The notes under the pieces are model-generated. The model was not told the DNA's origin, searched no databases, and worked only from the letters and a program-made list of their open reading frames with translations. DNA of 64,000 nt, from positions 1 through 64,000 of the forward strand of contig JAJYAG010000016.1 of assembly GCA_021779665.1 (NCBI GenBank), read 5' to 3'. Each line of letters starts with the position of its first letter. The first letter of the stretch is position 1. This DNA comes from Bacteroidota bacterium (lineage in GTDB: Bacteria; Bacteroidota; Bacteroidia; Bacteroidales; JAAUTT01). Made by a program: the position numbers and the translations under genes. Positions 8,421 through 18,250 of this stretch are shown in pieces.

Positions 8421-8560
8421 AAGGCATACTTAAAGTTATAATATTCATAAGTTATTCATTTACAGGTTACAATTGAATAAATGACTTCCAATTGACATTA
8501 TTTACACAATTCACTCAGCCAACCAATCTCCTCGATAAACAAAGAAATGGCTTATAAAGT

Positions 8561-8971
8561 TTAATCAGAAACCGGCTGACTTCGTTTTACTAATTCGTCA
8601 AATTCAGGCAAAGCCGCTACCAATTTTCCGTTAATCACTACAACTGCATGAACTTTAGCTTTGATGGCAAGCTTATTATCCGATTTTCTAAAAATTCCTT
8701 GATGAAAAATATAGCGAACACCTTCTTTAGTTACATATAATTTTGAAGTAAATCTGTCGCCTGGCTTCAAAGGGGATTTATATGCAATCTCGATACTTGA
8801 AACCACTGCATCAATACCTTGTTGGTGCAAAACGGCAAAACTGATGCCATTTTCTTCCAAAAACTCGTGGCGCGTATGCTCAAGATATTGCTGATACACC
8901 GAATTATTTACAATTCCCTGAATATCACATTCATAATCGCGTACTTTTAATTCTAATTCAAAGATATACAT
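8561..8971 (-). CDS. Acyl-CoA thioesterase, hotdog fold (4HBT/YbgC type)
   Basis: A 136-residue hotdog-fold protein. The pattern RDYECDIQGIVNNSVYQQYL at residues 11-30, with Asp, Gly-x-Val-x-Asn and Tyr, followed by EHTRHEFLEENG, is that of 4-hydroxybenzoyl-CoA thioesterase and YbgC-like enzymes, which hydrolyse acyl-CoA or acyl-ACP thioesters. The length is standard. It is one of several same-strand genes with short gaps (9682 down to 8106) that may share transcripts. Substrate chain length cannot be predicted. Confidence 0.85.
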   Translation of the reverse strand: MYIFELELKVRDYECDIQGIVNNSVYQQYLEHTRHEFLEENGISFAVLHQQGIDAVVSSIEIAYKSPLKPGDRFTSKLYVTKEGVRYIFHQGIFRKSDNKLAIKAKVHAVVVINGKLVAALPEFDELVKRSQPVSD

Positions 8972-9055
8972 AATGTTGATTTCTACTTAATTAATTTATT
9001 ATTACGGCAACATAAATTTATAAGAGCGTTGAACGGTAGCATAATCATAATTCAT

Positions 9056-9682
9056 TTATTTTTTCATTATTACGGTCAATCCATCTCGAATAGGCAACAT
9101 CACCTTTTTAATCCGTGAATCGGCAGCCACATAGTCATTAAACTTCATAATTTCGTTGGTTTGTCTGTCATTAGCGTCCACCGGTTTCAGCACTTTTCCG
9201 TCCCATAAAGTATTATCAGCAATAATAAAACCCCCTTTTCGGACAGCAGGCAAAACGGTCTCATAATAAGCCAAATATTCCCTTTTATCTCCATCCATAA
9301 AAACCAGATCAAACACTTCATTAAGCATTGGAATTATCTGAAGGGCATCGCCAATATGTAACTTAATTTTATCGGCAAAAGGTGAAAGTCGGAAGTTTTG
9401 TAAAATAAAATCTTCCAGTTCATCGTCTCGTTCAATTGTATGCACCAACCCCTCATCGGTTAATGCTTCAGCCATACACAAAGCTGAATAACCTGTAAAT
9501 GTACCAATTTCGAGAATCTGCTTTGGTTTAATCATTTGGCATATCATTGCTAACATACGGCCTTGTAAGTGCCCCGAAAGCATTCGTGGGTTTATGGTTC
9601 GTAAATGTGTGTCTCTATTCACCTGAGCCAGATATTCCGGTTCGGCATCTGAATGAAGTTCTATGTAGGTTTGCAAATCCAT
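9056..9682 (-). CDS. SAM-dependent O-methyltransferase (class I, family 3)
   Basis: A 208-residue methyltransferase resembling catechol and caffeoyl-CoA O-methyltransferases. The SAM loop LEIGTFTGYSALCMAEAL is near residues 76-93, VHTIERDDE follows, and VFDLVFMDGDKREY near 128 supplies the metal/substrate Asp, with IIADNTLWDGKV after it. These enzymes methylate catechol-like hydroxyls using a divalent metal. The natural substrate is unknown. The gene sits downstream of the M16 peptidase gene with a 64-base gap. Confidence 0.88.
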   Translation of the reverse strand: MDLQTYIELHSDAEPEYLAQVNRDTHLRTINPRMLSGHLQGRMLAMICQMIKPKQILEIGTFTGYSALCMAEALTDEGLVHTIERDDELEDFILQNFRLSPFADKIKLHIGDALQIIPMLNEVFDLVFMDGDKREYLAYYETVLPAVRKGGFIIADNTLWDGKVLKPVDANDRQTNEIMKFNDYVAADSRIKKVMLPIRDGLTVIMKK

Positions 9683-9746
9683 CTGATGATATAACTCTAA
9701 TATTAAACTGATTATTTATGTATTTCAGCATGAATTTCGATAAAAA

Positions 9747-10973
9747 TCACGCTTTAATATATTGAAGTGTCGATAATTGGTCTTTTCGAAAAATATCTTG
9801 TGCAATACGTTGAATATCTGCTGGTTGAATGGATTCTAATTCTTTTTTTATAAAATCGAGTTCATCCACTTTACCATATCTCAAAAAACTTTTCCCCACA
9901 CCCATAGCCAAATTTTCTTTGTTATCCCATGAAATAGCCATTTGTCCGGTCAATTGCATTTTATATTTTTGAAGCTCGGCTTCAGTAAAAGGTTTGTCCT
10001 GTAATTTCATCAATTCACTATCAATTAGTTTCTCAATTTTATTAACATCGGCAATATCACATCCGAAATAAACGGTCCAGAGCCCCGTGTCGGTAAATGG
10101 CTGAAAAGTCGATTCGACAGTATAAACTAAGCCACGTTTTTCACGAAGATTTAAATTGAGCAAACTATTCATTCCAGGTCCACCCACAATATTGTTCAAT
10201 AAATAAAGTCCCAATCGTGAGGCATGATTCATATCATAAGCACGATTACCAATAATGACATGGGCTTGATGGGTATTTTTGTCAACAACTTTTTTGGAGG
10301 GTTGATAAGTAGCCGGAGCAATACGCTGAATGCCATCAAAATTAAGAAATTCAGGAATAAAATATTTTTCAGCCCAACGAACAAGCATATCAAATCGAGT
10401 TTCGCCAACGACAAAAAACACCATTTGAGCAGGTTGATAATGTCTTTTTACAAAATCTAAAACATTGTTATGATGAAAATTTGATAAGGTATCAATTTTT
10501 CCTAAGATGTTGTGTCCCAACGAATGAGATTGAAATAGCAACTCTTCGAAATCATCGTAAATTAATTCAGATGGACTATCATTATACGAGCTGATTTCGT
10601 CAATAATAACTTCTTTTTCTTTGTCAAGTTCTTTTTGAGGAAAAACAGAATGAAAAACTAAGTCGCCAATCAGCTCGGTTGCACGTTCAAGATATGGATT
10701 TAAGACTACGGCATAAACCACCGTTTCTTCTTTCGATGTATAGGCATTCAATTCACCTCCAACGACTTCCAATCGATTGATTATGTGAGTTGCACGCCTT
10801 TTTTTCGTACCTTTAAACAATCCATGTTCGATAAAATGCGCCATCCCTTCCTCGTCTTTTTGCTCGTCGCGAGAGCCGGTATTAATCACCATTCCACAAT
10901 AAGTAACATCTGAATAAAGAGGTAAATAAATTAACCGAAGTCCATTGGAAAGTGTATGCGTTTTATAATTCAT
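9747..10973 (-). CDS. M16-family zinc peptidase
   Basis: A 408-residue pitrilysin-like peptidase. The inverted zinc motif HFIEH is at residues 46-50 in EGMAHFIEHGLFKGTKKR, and the third ligand lies in the following ELNAYTSKEETVVYA segment. The second half (DKNTHQAHVIIGNRAYD, LREKRGLVYTVEST) is the usual inactive partner domain with the RGLVY motif. No signal peptide is seen, so it is likely cytoplasmic, a possible degrader of short peptides. A -7 box precedes it, suggesting it heads the run of minus-strand genes toward lpxH. Confidence 0.92.
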   Translation of the reverse strand: MNYKTHTLSNGLRLIYLPLYSDVTYCGMVINTGSRDEQKDEEGMAHFIEHGLFKGTKKRRATHIINRLEVVGGELNAYTSKEETVVYAVVLNPYLERATELIGDLVFHSVFPQKELDKEKEVIIDEISSYNDSPSELIYDDFEELLFQSHSLGHNILGKIDTLSNFHHNNVLDFVKRHYQPAQMVFFVVGETRFDMLVRWAEKYFIPEFLNFDGIQRIAPATYQPSKKVVDKNTHQAHVIIGNRAYDMNHASRLGLYLLNNIVGGPGMNSLLNLNLREKRGLVYTVESTFQPFTDTGLWTVYFGCDIADVNKIEKLIDSELMKLQDKPFTEAELQKYKMQLTGQMAISWDNKENLAMGVGKSFLRYGKVDELDFIKKELESIQPADIQRIAQDIFRKDQLSTLQYIKA

Positions 10974-11390
10974 AAATTATATTTCTAAAAAAATAAAAGG
11001 CAAAGGTACAAAATTTCGATAAAGTAATGAAACAGGCATTTGCTGACAATAATTCAAATCAAAAATAAGTTCAGTGAAGTAAGTTTTTAATGAAAAATTG
11101 ACGATTTTTTTCTGCGCGTCATAAAAATAAGAAAATGGAACTAAATAATATTCTAAACGACTTTGAGTTTCTTTGAGCCTTTGAAGCAAAAAAAATAGCC
11201 ATTAAGCCACGAAAAATTTCCATTAACTATTTTCAAAATTTTAAAAAAAATAAAACGAAATAAATTTGACATTATAGTTGTCTTGCTACTTAAGTATTTT
11301 TGTCTTAGACTACTAAATATTCTAATTTATATTTTTTCTGCATTTATATAATACTTACGGAGCTGACTCAATCTCCTTTAAAAAATAATT
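10974..11390. other. Intergenic gap between topB and the M16 peptidase gene
   Basis: AT-rich sequence of about 420 bases. The only element I can support is the promoter box at 11001-11008. An open frame at 10977-11189 (minus) has no recognisable protein pattern and I do not call it. Confidence 0.5.
11001..11008 (-). promoter_or_regulatory. -7 box for the M16 peptidase gene
   Basis: Minus-strand TACCTTTG matches TAnnTTTG, 28 bases before the ATG. Confidence 0.6.
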
Positions 11391-13313
11391 TTATTGAAAA
11401 GGTATCCTATAATCACAGCCATTTTTCCAATCACTACATCCATAAGCGGTTTTCCCTTTGAGAATTATGCCTCTTCCACATTTAGGACATTTGCTACCCT
11501 CGATGGCCGATAATTTTTCTTTTTGAATTGAGCCAAGTAACCGATTATCGCGCTTCACGTTGAACACAATTTGTGTAACGAGGGCTTTGAGTTCATCAAT
11601 AAAATCTTTAGCTTGATATTCACCGCGCTCCACCTGACGGAGTTTTTTTTCCCAACGTCCGGTCAATTCAGCCGATTTCAATAATTCTTCCTGAATTTGT
11701 TGAATTAATTCGATGCCTGTGGGTGTAGCAATCAGATTCTTGCGTTCTTTACGCATGTAATTCCGTTTGAAAAGCATTTCGATAATGGCAGCACGGGTCG
11801 ATGGTCTACCTATACCGTTTTCCTTCAGGGCATCGCGCAACTCTTCATCGTCGACAAACTTGCCTGCGGTTTCCATTGCCCGCAGTAAAGTAGCTTCGGT
11901 ATAAAGTTTAGGCGGTGTAGTCCATTTTTCAGTTAAAGAAGGCTGATGCGGTCCGCACTCACCTTTAACAAAAAGGGGTAGAGTTTTTTCTTCGTCATTC
12001 TCATCTGGTTCATCTCCATTCGTTTTTACTTTTGAAAAAACTACCCGCCAACCCGCATCTAGGATTTGTTTTCCGTTTACTTTAAATTCAACTTTATCCA
12101 CTTCACCCAGTACGGTAGTCGTCGAAATTTTACATTCAGGATAAAAATTAGCTATAAACCGAAGAGCTACCAAATCAAAAACCCGTCGTTCATAATCGGT
12201 CAATGCTGTGGGATGAATGCCTGTAGGGATAATGGCATGATGATCGGTTACTTTCGTATTATCAAATACTTTTTTAGTTTTCGGGAGTTTATTAGCGAGC
12301 AAAGGTTCGGTCAGCAATTCATAGTCCTTTAATCCTTTGAGTATTTCAGGAATTTTCGGGTAAATATCTTCGGTCAGGAAAGTAGTGTCGACACGCGGAT
12401 AGGTTGTAATTTTTTTTTCGTAAAGCGTTTGAATAGTTTTCAATGTTTCGTCGGCTGAGAAACCGAATTTTTTATTGCATTCCACTTGCAATGAAGTCAG
12501 GTCAAACAAACGGGGAGCTGACTCAACACCCTTTTTTGTAGACATATCAGTAACTTCAAAATCGGCATTTTGTACCGTATTCAAAAATTCCGTTCCTTCA
12601 TCCATGCTTGAGAATCGACCTTTTGAAGAAGAAAAAACGGTGTCGCGGTAAGTAGTTTTCAATTCCCAGTAAGCTTCGGGTTTAAAATTTTCAATTTCCA
12701 GCTGTCGGCTGACAATCAAAGCAAGCGTGGGTGTTTGCACTCTGCCAATGGATAGCACTTGTTTGTTTTTACCATATTTCAGGGTATACAACCTTGTCGC
12801 ATTCATTCCCAACAACCAATCGCCAATTGCCCTCGAAAGTCCAGCTTCATATAAATGTTGAAATTCATCCTGACTTTTCAATTTTGAAAACCCATCTCGA
12901 ATGGCTTCCTCTGTAAGAGATGAAATCCAAAGTCGTTTCACGCTACAGGTACAGCCGGCTTTTTGAAGTACCCAACGTTGAATTAATTCTCCCTCCTGCC
13001 CTGCATCCCCACAATTAATCACTTCATCAGCATTTCTCACCAACGATTCGATAATATGAAATTGTTTTTTCACACCACCATTGTCCATTACTTTTATGCC
13101 AAATCGAGTCGGAATCATGGGTAAATGACTCAAAGCCCATGCCTTCCATTCAGGAGCATATTCATGAGGTTCAAGTAATCCGCATAAATGTCCGAATGTC
13201 CAGGTTACTTGGTATCCATTTCCCTCGATATACCCATCTTTTTTTGTCTTTGCTCCCAATACATCGGCTATATCGCGGGCTACGCTCGGTTTTTCTGCAA
13301 TGCAAACAATCAT
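11391..13313 (-). CDS. topB: DNA topoisomerase III (type IA)
   Basis: A 640-residue type IA topoisomerase that nicks and relaxes or decatenates DNA through a tyrosine link. The Toprim start IVCIAEKPSVARDIADVLGA is at residues 2-21; INCGDAGQEGELIQRWVL holds the acidic metal site; TYPRVDTTFLTEDIYP holds the catalytic Tyr. The C terminus has one zinc ribbon, CPKCGRGIILKGKTAYGC and on. The ATG at 13313 (MIVCIAEKPS) is preferred to one six codons upstream. At 640 residues it is a little short of the usual 650-700, with a compact tail. It could be a chromosomal or element-derived TopB; nothing mobile is adjacent. Confidence 0.93.
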   Translation of the reverse strand: MIVCIAEKPSVARDIADVLGAKTKKDGYIEGNGYQVTWTFGHLCGLLEPHEYAPEWKAWALSHLPMIPTRFGIKVMDNGGVKKQFHIIESLVRNADEVINCGDAGQEGELIQRWVLQKAGCTCSVKRLWISSLTEEAIRDGFSKLKSQDEFQHLYEAGLSRAIGDWLLGMNATRLYTLKYGKNKQVLSIGRVQTPTLALIVSRQLEIENFKPEAYWELKTTYRDTVFSSSKGRFSSMDEGTEFLNTVQNADFEVTDMSTKKGVESAPRLFDLTSLQVECNKKFGFSADETLKTIQTLYEKKITTYPRVDTTFLTEDIYPKIPEILKGLKDYELLTEPLLANKLPKTKKVFDNTKVTDHHAIIPTGIHPTALTDYERRVFDLVALRFIANFYPECKISTTTVLGEVDKVEFKVNGKQILDAGWRVVFSKVKTNGDEPDENDEEKTLPLFVKGECGPHQPSLTEKWTTPPKLYTEATLLRAMETAGKFVDDEELRDALKENGIGRPSTRAAIIEMLFKRNYMRKERKNLIATPTGIELIQQIQEELLKSAELTGRWEKKLRQVERGEYQAKDFIDELKALVTQIVFNVKRDNRLLGSIQKEKLSAIEGSKCPKCGRGIILKGKTAYGCSDWKNGCDYRIPFQ

Positions 13314-13351
13314 TATTTTAATGATTAACAATTTATAATTAAAATCGAATA

Positions 13352-14578
13352 TTACCTTAACAACAGAGAACTGTCGCCATAACTTAAAAATCTAAAATCA
13401 TTTTTCAATGCATAATCATAAATCATTCTCCAATTGCCATCGACAAAAGCCGAGACCAACAGCAGCAGGGTACTTCGAGGTTGATGAAAATTGGTAATTA
13501 TTCCATTTGTTATTCTGAATTCATATCCGGGACGAATCATGATTTGCGTTTCGGCATGAAGGGTTTGATAGTGATGCCGGTCGAGGTAATCAAGGATATT
13601 TTGTAAAGCTTGTTGAGCTGTAAGCAAATGAATTTTTTCATAGGGAGTCCATTGATTAACCCGAATAGGATATAAATTATCGTCTGTTAAATATTGAGTA
13701 TTACTTCCAATATAATACAGGCTTTCGAGTGTTCGCACCGAAGTAGTTCCAACAGCTATAATGTTTCCAAGATTTTTCAAAATATTTGCCACCGTATCGC
13801 GTTTCACTGAAATCACTTCGGAATGCATGATGTGTTCATCGATATTGCGAGTTTTCACCGGTTGAAACGTGCCGGCTCCTACATGCAGGGTAACCTCATC
13901 AATTTCTATGTTTTTTGACTTCAGACTATCAAAAACCCGATTGGTAAAATGCAGTCCGGCAGTAGGGGCTGCCACCGAACCTTTAATTTTTGAATAAATA
14001 GTTTGGTAGGTTTCCAAATCCTGTGGTTCAGTTTTGCGGTGTAGATATGGAGGGATAGGCAATTCACCGGCATTTTCCAAAATATCGGCAAAATGAATAT
14101 CGGCATTATCCCAACTGAATTTCACTAAATGGGTGTTGCCATCGGAGCTAAGCAGCTCAGCATGCAATGTGCATTTGCTGTTTTTCAATTCGAGAACCTT
14201 GGTCAAATATCCCATTTTCCATTTCTTAAGATTGCCAACCATGCATTTCCAGATGCAACAATTAGTAGCACTTAGCGATAAAGCATAATCAGCCGGTTCT
14301 TTCGGTTCAAGGCAAAACACTTCAATATGAGCTCCTGTATTTTTTTTAAAAATCAATCGCGCTTGAATGACACGGGTATTATTGTATACCAATAAACTTT
14401 GTTGCGGCAAATAATCGGCGATTTTATTAAAAACAATTTTATTAATTTTATTGTTTTTGTAGAATAAAAGTTTAGATGAATCACGAGGTATCAAAGGGTA
14501 CTTTGCGATGCGTTCGTTAGGCAATGCATAGTCATATTCATCGATAAAAAGCGGTGGATGCGGAGTTGGTTGATTCAA
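13352..14578 (-). CDS. queA: S-adenosylmethionine:tRNA ribosyltransferase-isomerase
   Basis: A 408-residue QueA, which adds the ribose-derived ring of SAM to 7-deazaguanine in tRNA to make epoxyqueuosine. Family marks are DYALPNERIAKYPLIPRDSS near residues 14-33, LLVYNNTRVIQARL, VAAPTAGLHFT, EVTLHVGAGTFQPV and TNFHQPRSTLLLLVSAF. There is no ATG before the conserved start. The frame runs open to 14734, but a -7 box at 14606-14613 places the transcript start near 14600, which leaves the TTG at 14578 (fMet-NQPTPH) as the first good start. No other queuosine genes are in the window. Confidence 0.93.
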   Translation of the reverse strand: MNQPTPHPPLFIDEYDYALPNERIAKYPLIPRDSSKLLFYKNNKINKIVFNKIADYLPQQSLLVYNNTRVIQARLIFKKNTGAHIEVFCLEPKEPADYALSLSATNCCIWKCMVGNLKKWKMGYLTKVLELKNSKCTLHAELLSSDGNTHLVKFSWDNADIHFADILENAGELPIPPYLHRKTEPQDLETYQTIYSKIKGSVAAPTAGLHFTNRVFDSLKSKNIEIDEVTLHVGAGTFQPVKTRNIDEHIMHSEVISVKRDTVANILKNLGNIIAVGTTSVRTLESLYYIGSNTQYLTDDNLYPIRVNQWTPYEKIHLLTAQQALQNILDYLDRHHYQTLHAETQIMIRPGYEFRITNGIITNFHQPRSTLLLLVSAFVDGNWRMIYDYALKNDFRFLSYGDSSLLLR

Positions 14579-14605
14579 TTTGATATTGTTATTTTGAATA
14601 AAAAG

Positions 14606-14613
14606 CAAAAATA
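14606..14613 (-). promoter_or_regulatory. -7 box for queA
   Basis: Minus-strand TATTTTTG matches TAnnTTTG. It decides the queA start: longer readings of the frame would begin upstream of the transcript. Confidence 0.6.
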
Positions 14614-14842
14614 CAAAAAAGCAAGGCTTCCTGAAGCATATTCCGTCAAGAATTTTCTTTGATTTTTCCCAATTTTTACAAAGCAGAAGCGCAAAATCTC
14701 TGAAAAACCTCAAAAAACATGTTTTACAACACAATATTTATAAAATCTTTATCTTTCAAAGATATAATTTTATACCATATTTATAAAAAACTTCGGAACT
14801 TTGCATCGAAAATATTAATCGAAAAAAACAAATAGTAAAACT

Positions 14843-16867
14843 ATGGCAGATGTAATAGAAAAAGTAAAAGAAACTTTGTTGGGAAATGCTCGAGATTTGA
14901 ATGACAGCAGCACATTCCGACAAATTGCATTAGTGGTATTTTTTGCATGGGTCGGATTAGGATCAGATGCACTATCTTCCTCTTGTTATGGTCCTGAAGA
15001 AATTTATAAAACGTTAGGTGTTCATGTAAATTTATCGTTGATAGTGGGATTTATAACCATGATCACTATTTTTATCATAAGCACCAGCTATTCTCAGATC
15101 ATAAAACTTTTCCCCCATGGCGGTGGCGGATATTTAGTTGCAAGCCGTTTAATTTCACCTACAACGGGAATGATTTCAGGTTCGGCGTTACTCATTGATT
15201 ATGTTTTAACAATTTCTATATCGATTTCCAGTGGAGCAGATGCGGTTTTCAGTTTTTTACCGGTTCAGTACCACGAATATAAGGTGTTAATGGCTTTAAT
15301 TGTTTTGGGAATATTGGTTTTGTTGAATTTAAGAGGCGTAAAAGAATCAGTAGTAGCATTAACACCAATATTTATCATATTTTTAATAGCGCATGTATTT
15401 TTAATTGGCTACGCGCTCACCACACATGTGCCTCAATTGCAAAGTGTTGCGGTTAAAACGGGTACCGACTTTTCAAGTTCTCTTCATCAATTGGGAATTT
15501 TTGGTACTATCTTTCTGATTATGAAAGCCTACAGTATGGGAGCAGGAACCTACACCGGTATTGAAGCCGTGAGTAACGGAATTCCTAATTTAAGAGAACC
15601 TCGCGTTAAAACAGCAATTAAAACCATGCGATTACTTGCTACTTCGTTGTCGGTGGCAGTGATAGGATTAATAATTTCGTACTTTCTTTTCAATGTTCAT
15701 ATTGAAGCCGGAAAAACGCTCAATGCAGTATTAATAACAAAAATTATTTCAACCTGGAATCCATTTCTCGGAAATTCTTTTCTGTATATTACATTAATCT
15801 CAGAAGCAGCTCTCTTATTTGTTGCTGCTCAAACGGGTTTTTTAGATGGTCCGCGCGTAATGGCAAACATGGCACACGATTCGTGGTTGCCCCGTAAATT
15901 TACTATGTTAAGTGATCGATTAGTTTCACAAAATGGGATTCTGATCATGGGAGTTGCTGCCTATTTTGTTATTTGGCTTTCAAAAGCAACAGTCGGATTC
16001 TTAGTAGTTCTTTATAGTATTAATGTATTCATAACCTTTTCATTATCACAATTTGGAATGGTCAAGCATTGGATATCAGTAAGAAAGACAGAAAAAACAT
16101 GGTTTTGGAAATTTCTTATTAATGGAACCGGATTAATGCTTACTCTTTTTATTTTAATCACCGTTATTGTAATTAAATTCGACGAAGGAGGTTGGATCAC
16201 CATACTTATCACCTCAACCTTAATTGCATTTTCATGGTATATAAAAAGACACTATAACCAAATTGGAAAGGAAGTTGGACGAATTCAAAACGTTATGAAC
16301 GTAAAAATGCCTGAAACCATTAATGAATTAAAACAACTTCATGTACGAAAATCTATTGATGAAATTTACGATGTCAGCGATATGACTGCAGTCATATTGG
16401 TAAACGGATATTCAGGTGTGGGGCTTTATTCGCTATTTAAAATATTGAATAAATTCAAAGAAGTTTACAAAAATTTCGTTTTCATTCAGGTGGGGTTGGT
16501 GGATGCTGATAGTTTTCATCAAGAAGCTGTCATGGAAACTATTTCTCAAAATATTCAACAAGATTTAGGAAAGTATGTTTATCTGATTCATCAATTAGGG
16601 TATAATGCCGAATATCGCTATGGCATTGGTACCGATGTTGCTGAAGAAGTTATTAAATTAGTTCCCGAAATTGTTGAAAAATATCCAAATACTACCTTTA
16701 TTGGTGGACAATTGGTATTCGGTGGCACGTACAGATTATCCCGTCTGCTGCACAATTATACTATTTTCTCGATTCAAAGGAGATTATATAAATTAGGATT
16801 GACAACCATTATAATTCCTATATCGCTTCGAAAAGCTTTACAAGTAAATAATTACAAACAAGAATAG
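14843..16867 (+). CDS. KimA/KUP-like APC-superfamily potassium importer
   Basis: A 674-residue membrane transporter with about 12 hydrophobic segments up to residue 465 and a cytoplasmic tail of about 200 residues. It shares with Bacillus KimA (YdaO) the segments GSDALSSSCYG at 40-50 (KimA: SSDALSSVAYG), FPHGGGGYLVASR at 90-102, and LLIDYVLTISISISSGADAV at 116-135. KimA brings in potassium with protons and is inhibited by c-di-AMP (known for that protein). The tail (AVILVNGYSGVG, FIQVGLVDADSF, TTFIGGQLVFGG) may be a regulatory nucleotide-binding domain; this is inference. KdpD- and KdpE-like genes follow, which supports a potassium role. An amino-acid permease is the alternative. Confidence 0.8.
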   Translation: MADVIEKVKETLLGNARDLNDSSTFRQIALVVFFAWVGLGSDALSSSCYGPEEIYKTLGVHVNLSLIVGFITMITIFIISTSYSQIIKLFPHGGGGYLVASRLISPTTGMISGSALLIDYVLTISISISSGADAVFSFLPVQYHEYKVLMALIVLGILVLLNLRGVKESVVALTPIFIIFLIAHVFLIGYALTTHVPQLQSVAVKTGTDFSSSLHQLGIFGTIFLIMKAYSMGAGTYTGIEAVSNGIPNLREPRVKTAIKTMRLLATSLSVAVIGLIISYFLFNVHIEAGKTLNAVLITKIISTWNPFLGNSFLYITLISEAALLFVAAQTGFLDGPRVMANMAHDSWLPRKFTMLSDRLVSQNGILIMGVAAYFVIWLSKATVGFLVVLYSINVFITFSLSQFGMVKHWISVRKTEKTWFWKFLINGTGLMLTLFILITVIVIKFDEGGWITILITSTLIAFSWYIKRHYNQIGKEVGRIQNVMNVKMPETINELKQLHVRKSIDEIYDVSDMTAVILVNGYSGVGLYSLFKILNKFKEVYKNFVFIQVGLVDADSFHQEAVMETISQNIQQDLGKYVYLIHQLGYNAEYRYGIGTDVAEEVIKLVPEIVEKYPNTTFIGGQLVFGGTYRLSRLLHNYTIFSIQRRLYKLGLTTIIIPISLRKALQVNNYKQE

Positions 16868-16883
16868 TATAATGATTTCATTT

Positions 16884-16914
16884 CGGGATTCAGATTTTTA
16901 AAATCTGAATCCCG
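16884..16914 (+). terminator. Terminator after the KimA-like gene
   Basis: A perfect 14-base stem, cgggattcagattt (16884-16897) with aaatctgaatcccg (16901-16914), followed by a short T-rich run. It separates the transporter from the two-component genes. Confidence 0.75.
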
Positions 16915-17001
16915 ATTCTTTCAGAATATTAATATAATTTAATTATAGTTTTTTTGGAATTCTATTAAATTAATCTGCTTGCTGTCCGCAAGTTATAAAT
17001 A

Positions 17002-18207
17002 ATGATTATGGAAACACAGAAAAAGGGACTTACCATGTTTCGTCAGTTTTTTATCGCAAACCTTTCGGTTATAGTTGTTTCAGCATTGGGTTTTGTTGCC
17101 ATTGATTTTATTGGATATAGAAGTGTGGCTTTACTTTTACTTGCGACCATTTCAATTTTATCAATTTTCGTCACGTTATATCCGGTTTTAACTGCGGCAG
17201 TTATGAGTGCATTGATTTGGGATTTCTTCTTCATTCCTCCCCATTTCACTTTTCATGTCGGAAGTTCAGAAGATGTATTGTTTCTTCTCATGTATTTTGT
17301 TGTCGCACTGATCAATGGCTTTTTAACATCGAGAATAAGAGATTTGAAGGCGTTGGAGCTTCAAAAAGAAGAACGTCACAACACCATAAAACTATATAAA
17401 ACTCTTTTTGATTCGATTTCGCATGAGTTGCGGACGCCCATTGCCACGATAGTGGGAGCATCCGACAATTTGTTGCAAACAGAATCTAAAATTTCAGAGG
17501 ACGATAAGACTAAATTAATAAACGAAATATCAATTGCAGCATTCAGATTAAACCGATTGATAGATAATTTATTGAGCATGCAACGGTTAGAGTCAGGAAT
17601 GCTAAAAATTAAACCCGATTGGTTTGATATAAATGAACTTATTAACAGCCCTTTAAATAGATTGAAAAATGAATTATCTACCCATCATGTAGCGTTAAAT
17701 ATAGCCTCAGATATTCCAATTCTTAAGTTTGATTTTGGTTTGATTGAACAATCTTTATTTAATCTTTTACACAACGAGACGCTGTACACTCCCGAAGATT
17801 CAACAATAAGTATTTCGGCAGACTATAAACAAGGAATTTTAAGCATAGAAGTGGCGGATAATGGAAGCGGATTTACGAATGAAGAATTATCCCAACTATT
17901 CAGTAAATTTTATCGTTCACATTCAAAACTTAATGGTGGAACAGGGCTTGGTCTATCAATTGTAAAAGGTTTTGTAGAAGCACACGAAGGAACTGTTTCC
18001 GTAGAAAATAATTTTCCTAACGGGGCTAAATTTACAATAAAAATTCCATCGGAGTCTCTTGAAATGAACGATTATTTGGATTTTACAAATACTACTATAT
18101 CCCAAAATTCTGATCATAAAACTTTATCTGAAGAATATAATTCGCAAACAAAACAAAATAAAACCTCGACATCAAAAAATGCTAATGAAATAATTACCGA
18201 CTTTTGA
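17002..18207 (+). CDS. KdpD-like sensor histidine kinase (DUF4118 type, truncated form)
   Basis: A 401-residue membrane sensor kinase. The first 110 residues hold four hydrophobic segments of the DUF4118 type (the membrane part of KdpD), including LIWDFFFIPPHFTFHVGSSE. HisKA follows with SISHELRTPIATI (phospho-His near residue 141), and the ATPase domain has the N box LLHNETLYTPEDS, VADNGSGF and GGTGLGLSIVKGFVEAHEG. It lacks the long N-terminal KdpD and USP domains. A polar tail of about 45 residues follows the kinase. In KdpD these membrane segments help sense potassium limitation. The start may also be the ATG two codons in. The response regulator gene begins 43 bases downstream. Confidence 0.88.
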   Translation: MIMETQKKGLTMFRQFFIANLSVIVVSALGFVAIDFIGYRSVALLLLATISILSIFVTLYPVLTAAVMSALIWDFFFIPPHFTFHVGSSEDVLFLLMYFVVALINGFLTSRIRDLKALELQKEERHNTIKLYKTLFDSISHELRTPIATIVGASDNLLQTESKISEDDKTKLINEISIAAFRLNRLIDNLLSMQRLESGMLKIKPDWFDINELINSPLNRLKNELSTHHVALNIASDIPILKFDFGLIEQSLFNLLHNETLYTPEDSTISISADYKQGILSIEVADNGSGFTNEELSQLFSKFYRSHSKLNGGTGLGLSIVKGFVEAHEGTVSVENNFPNGAKFTIKIPSESLEMNDYLDFTNTTISQNSDHKTLSEEYNSQTKQNKTSTSKNANEIITDF

Positions 18208-18250
18208 ATAAGAACCCTTACCTTTGGACTATTTATAAAATGAATGTCAA

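Noticed and set aside
10977-11189. 70-codon minus-strand frame upstream of the M16 gene
   Set aside because: It covers the -7 box of the M16 gene and has no recognisable protein features.
11391-13313. TopB as a sign of a conjugative transposon
   Set aside because: Flanking genes are ordinary chromosomal ones (queA, M16 peptidase) and no transfer genes are present.
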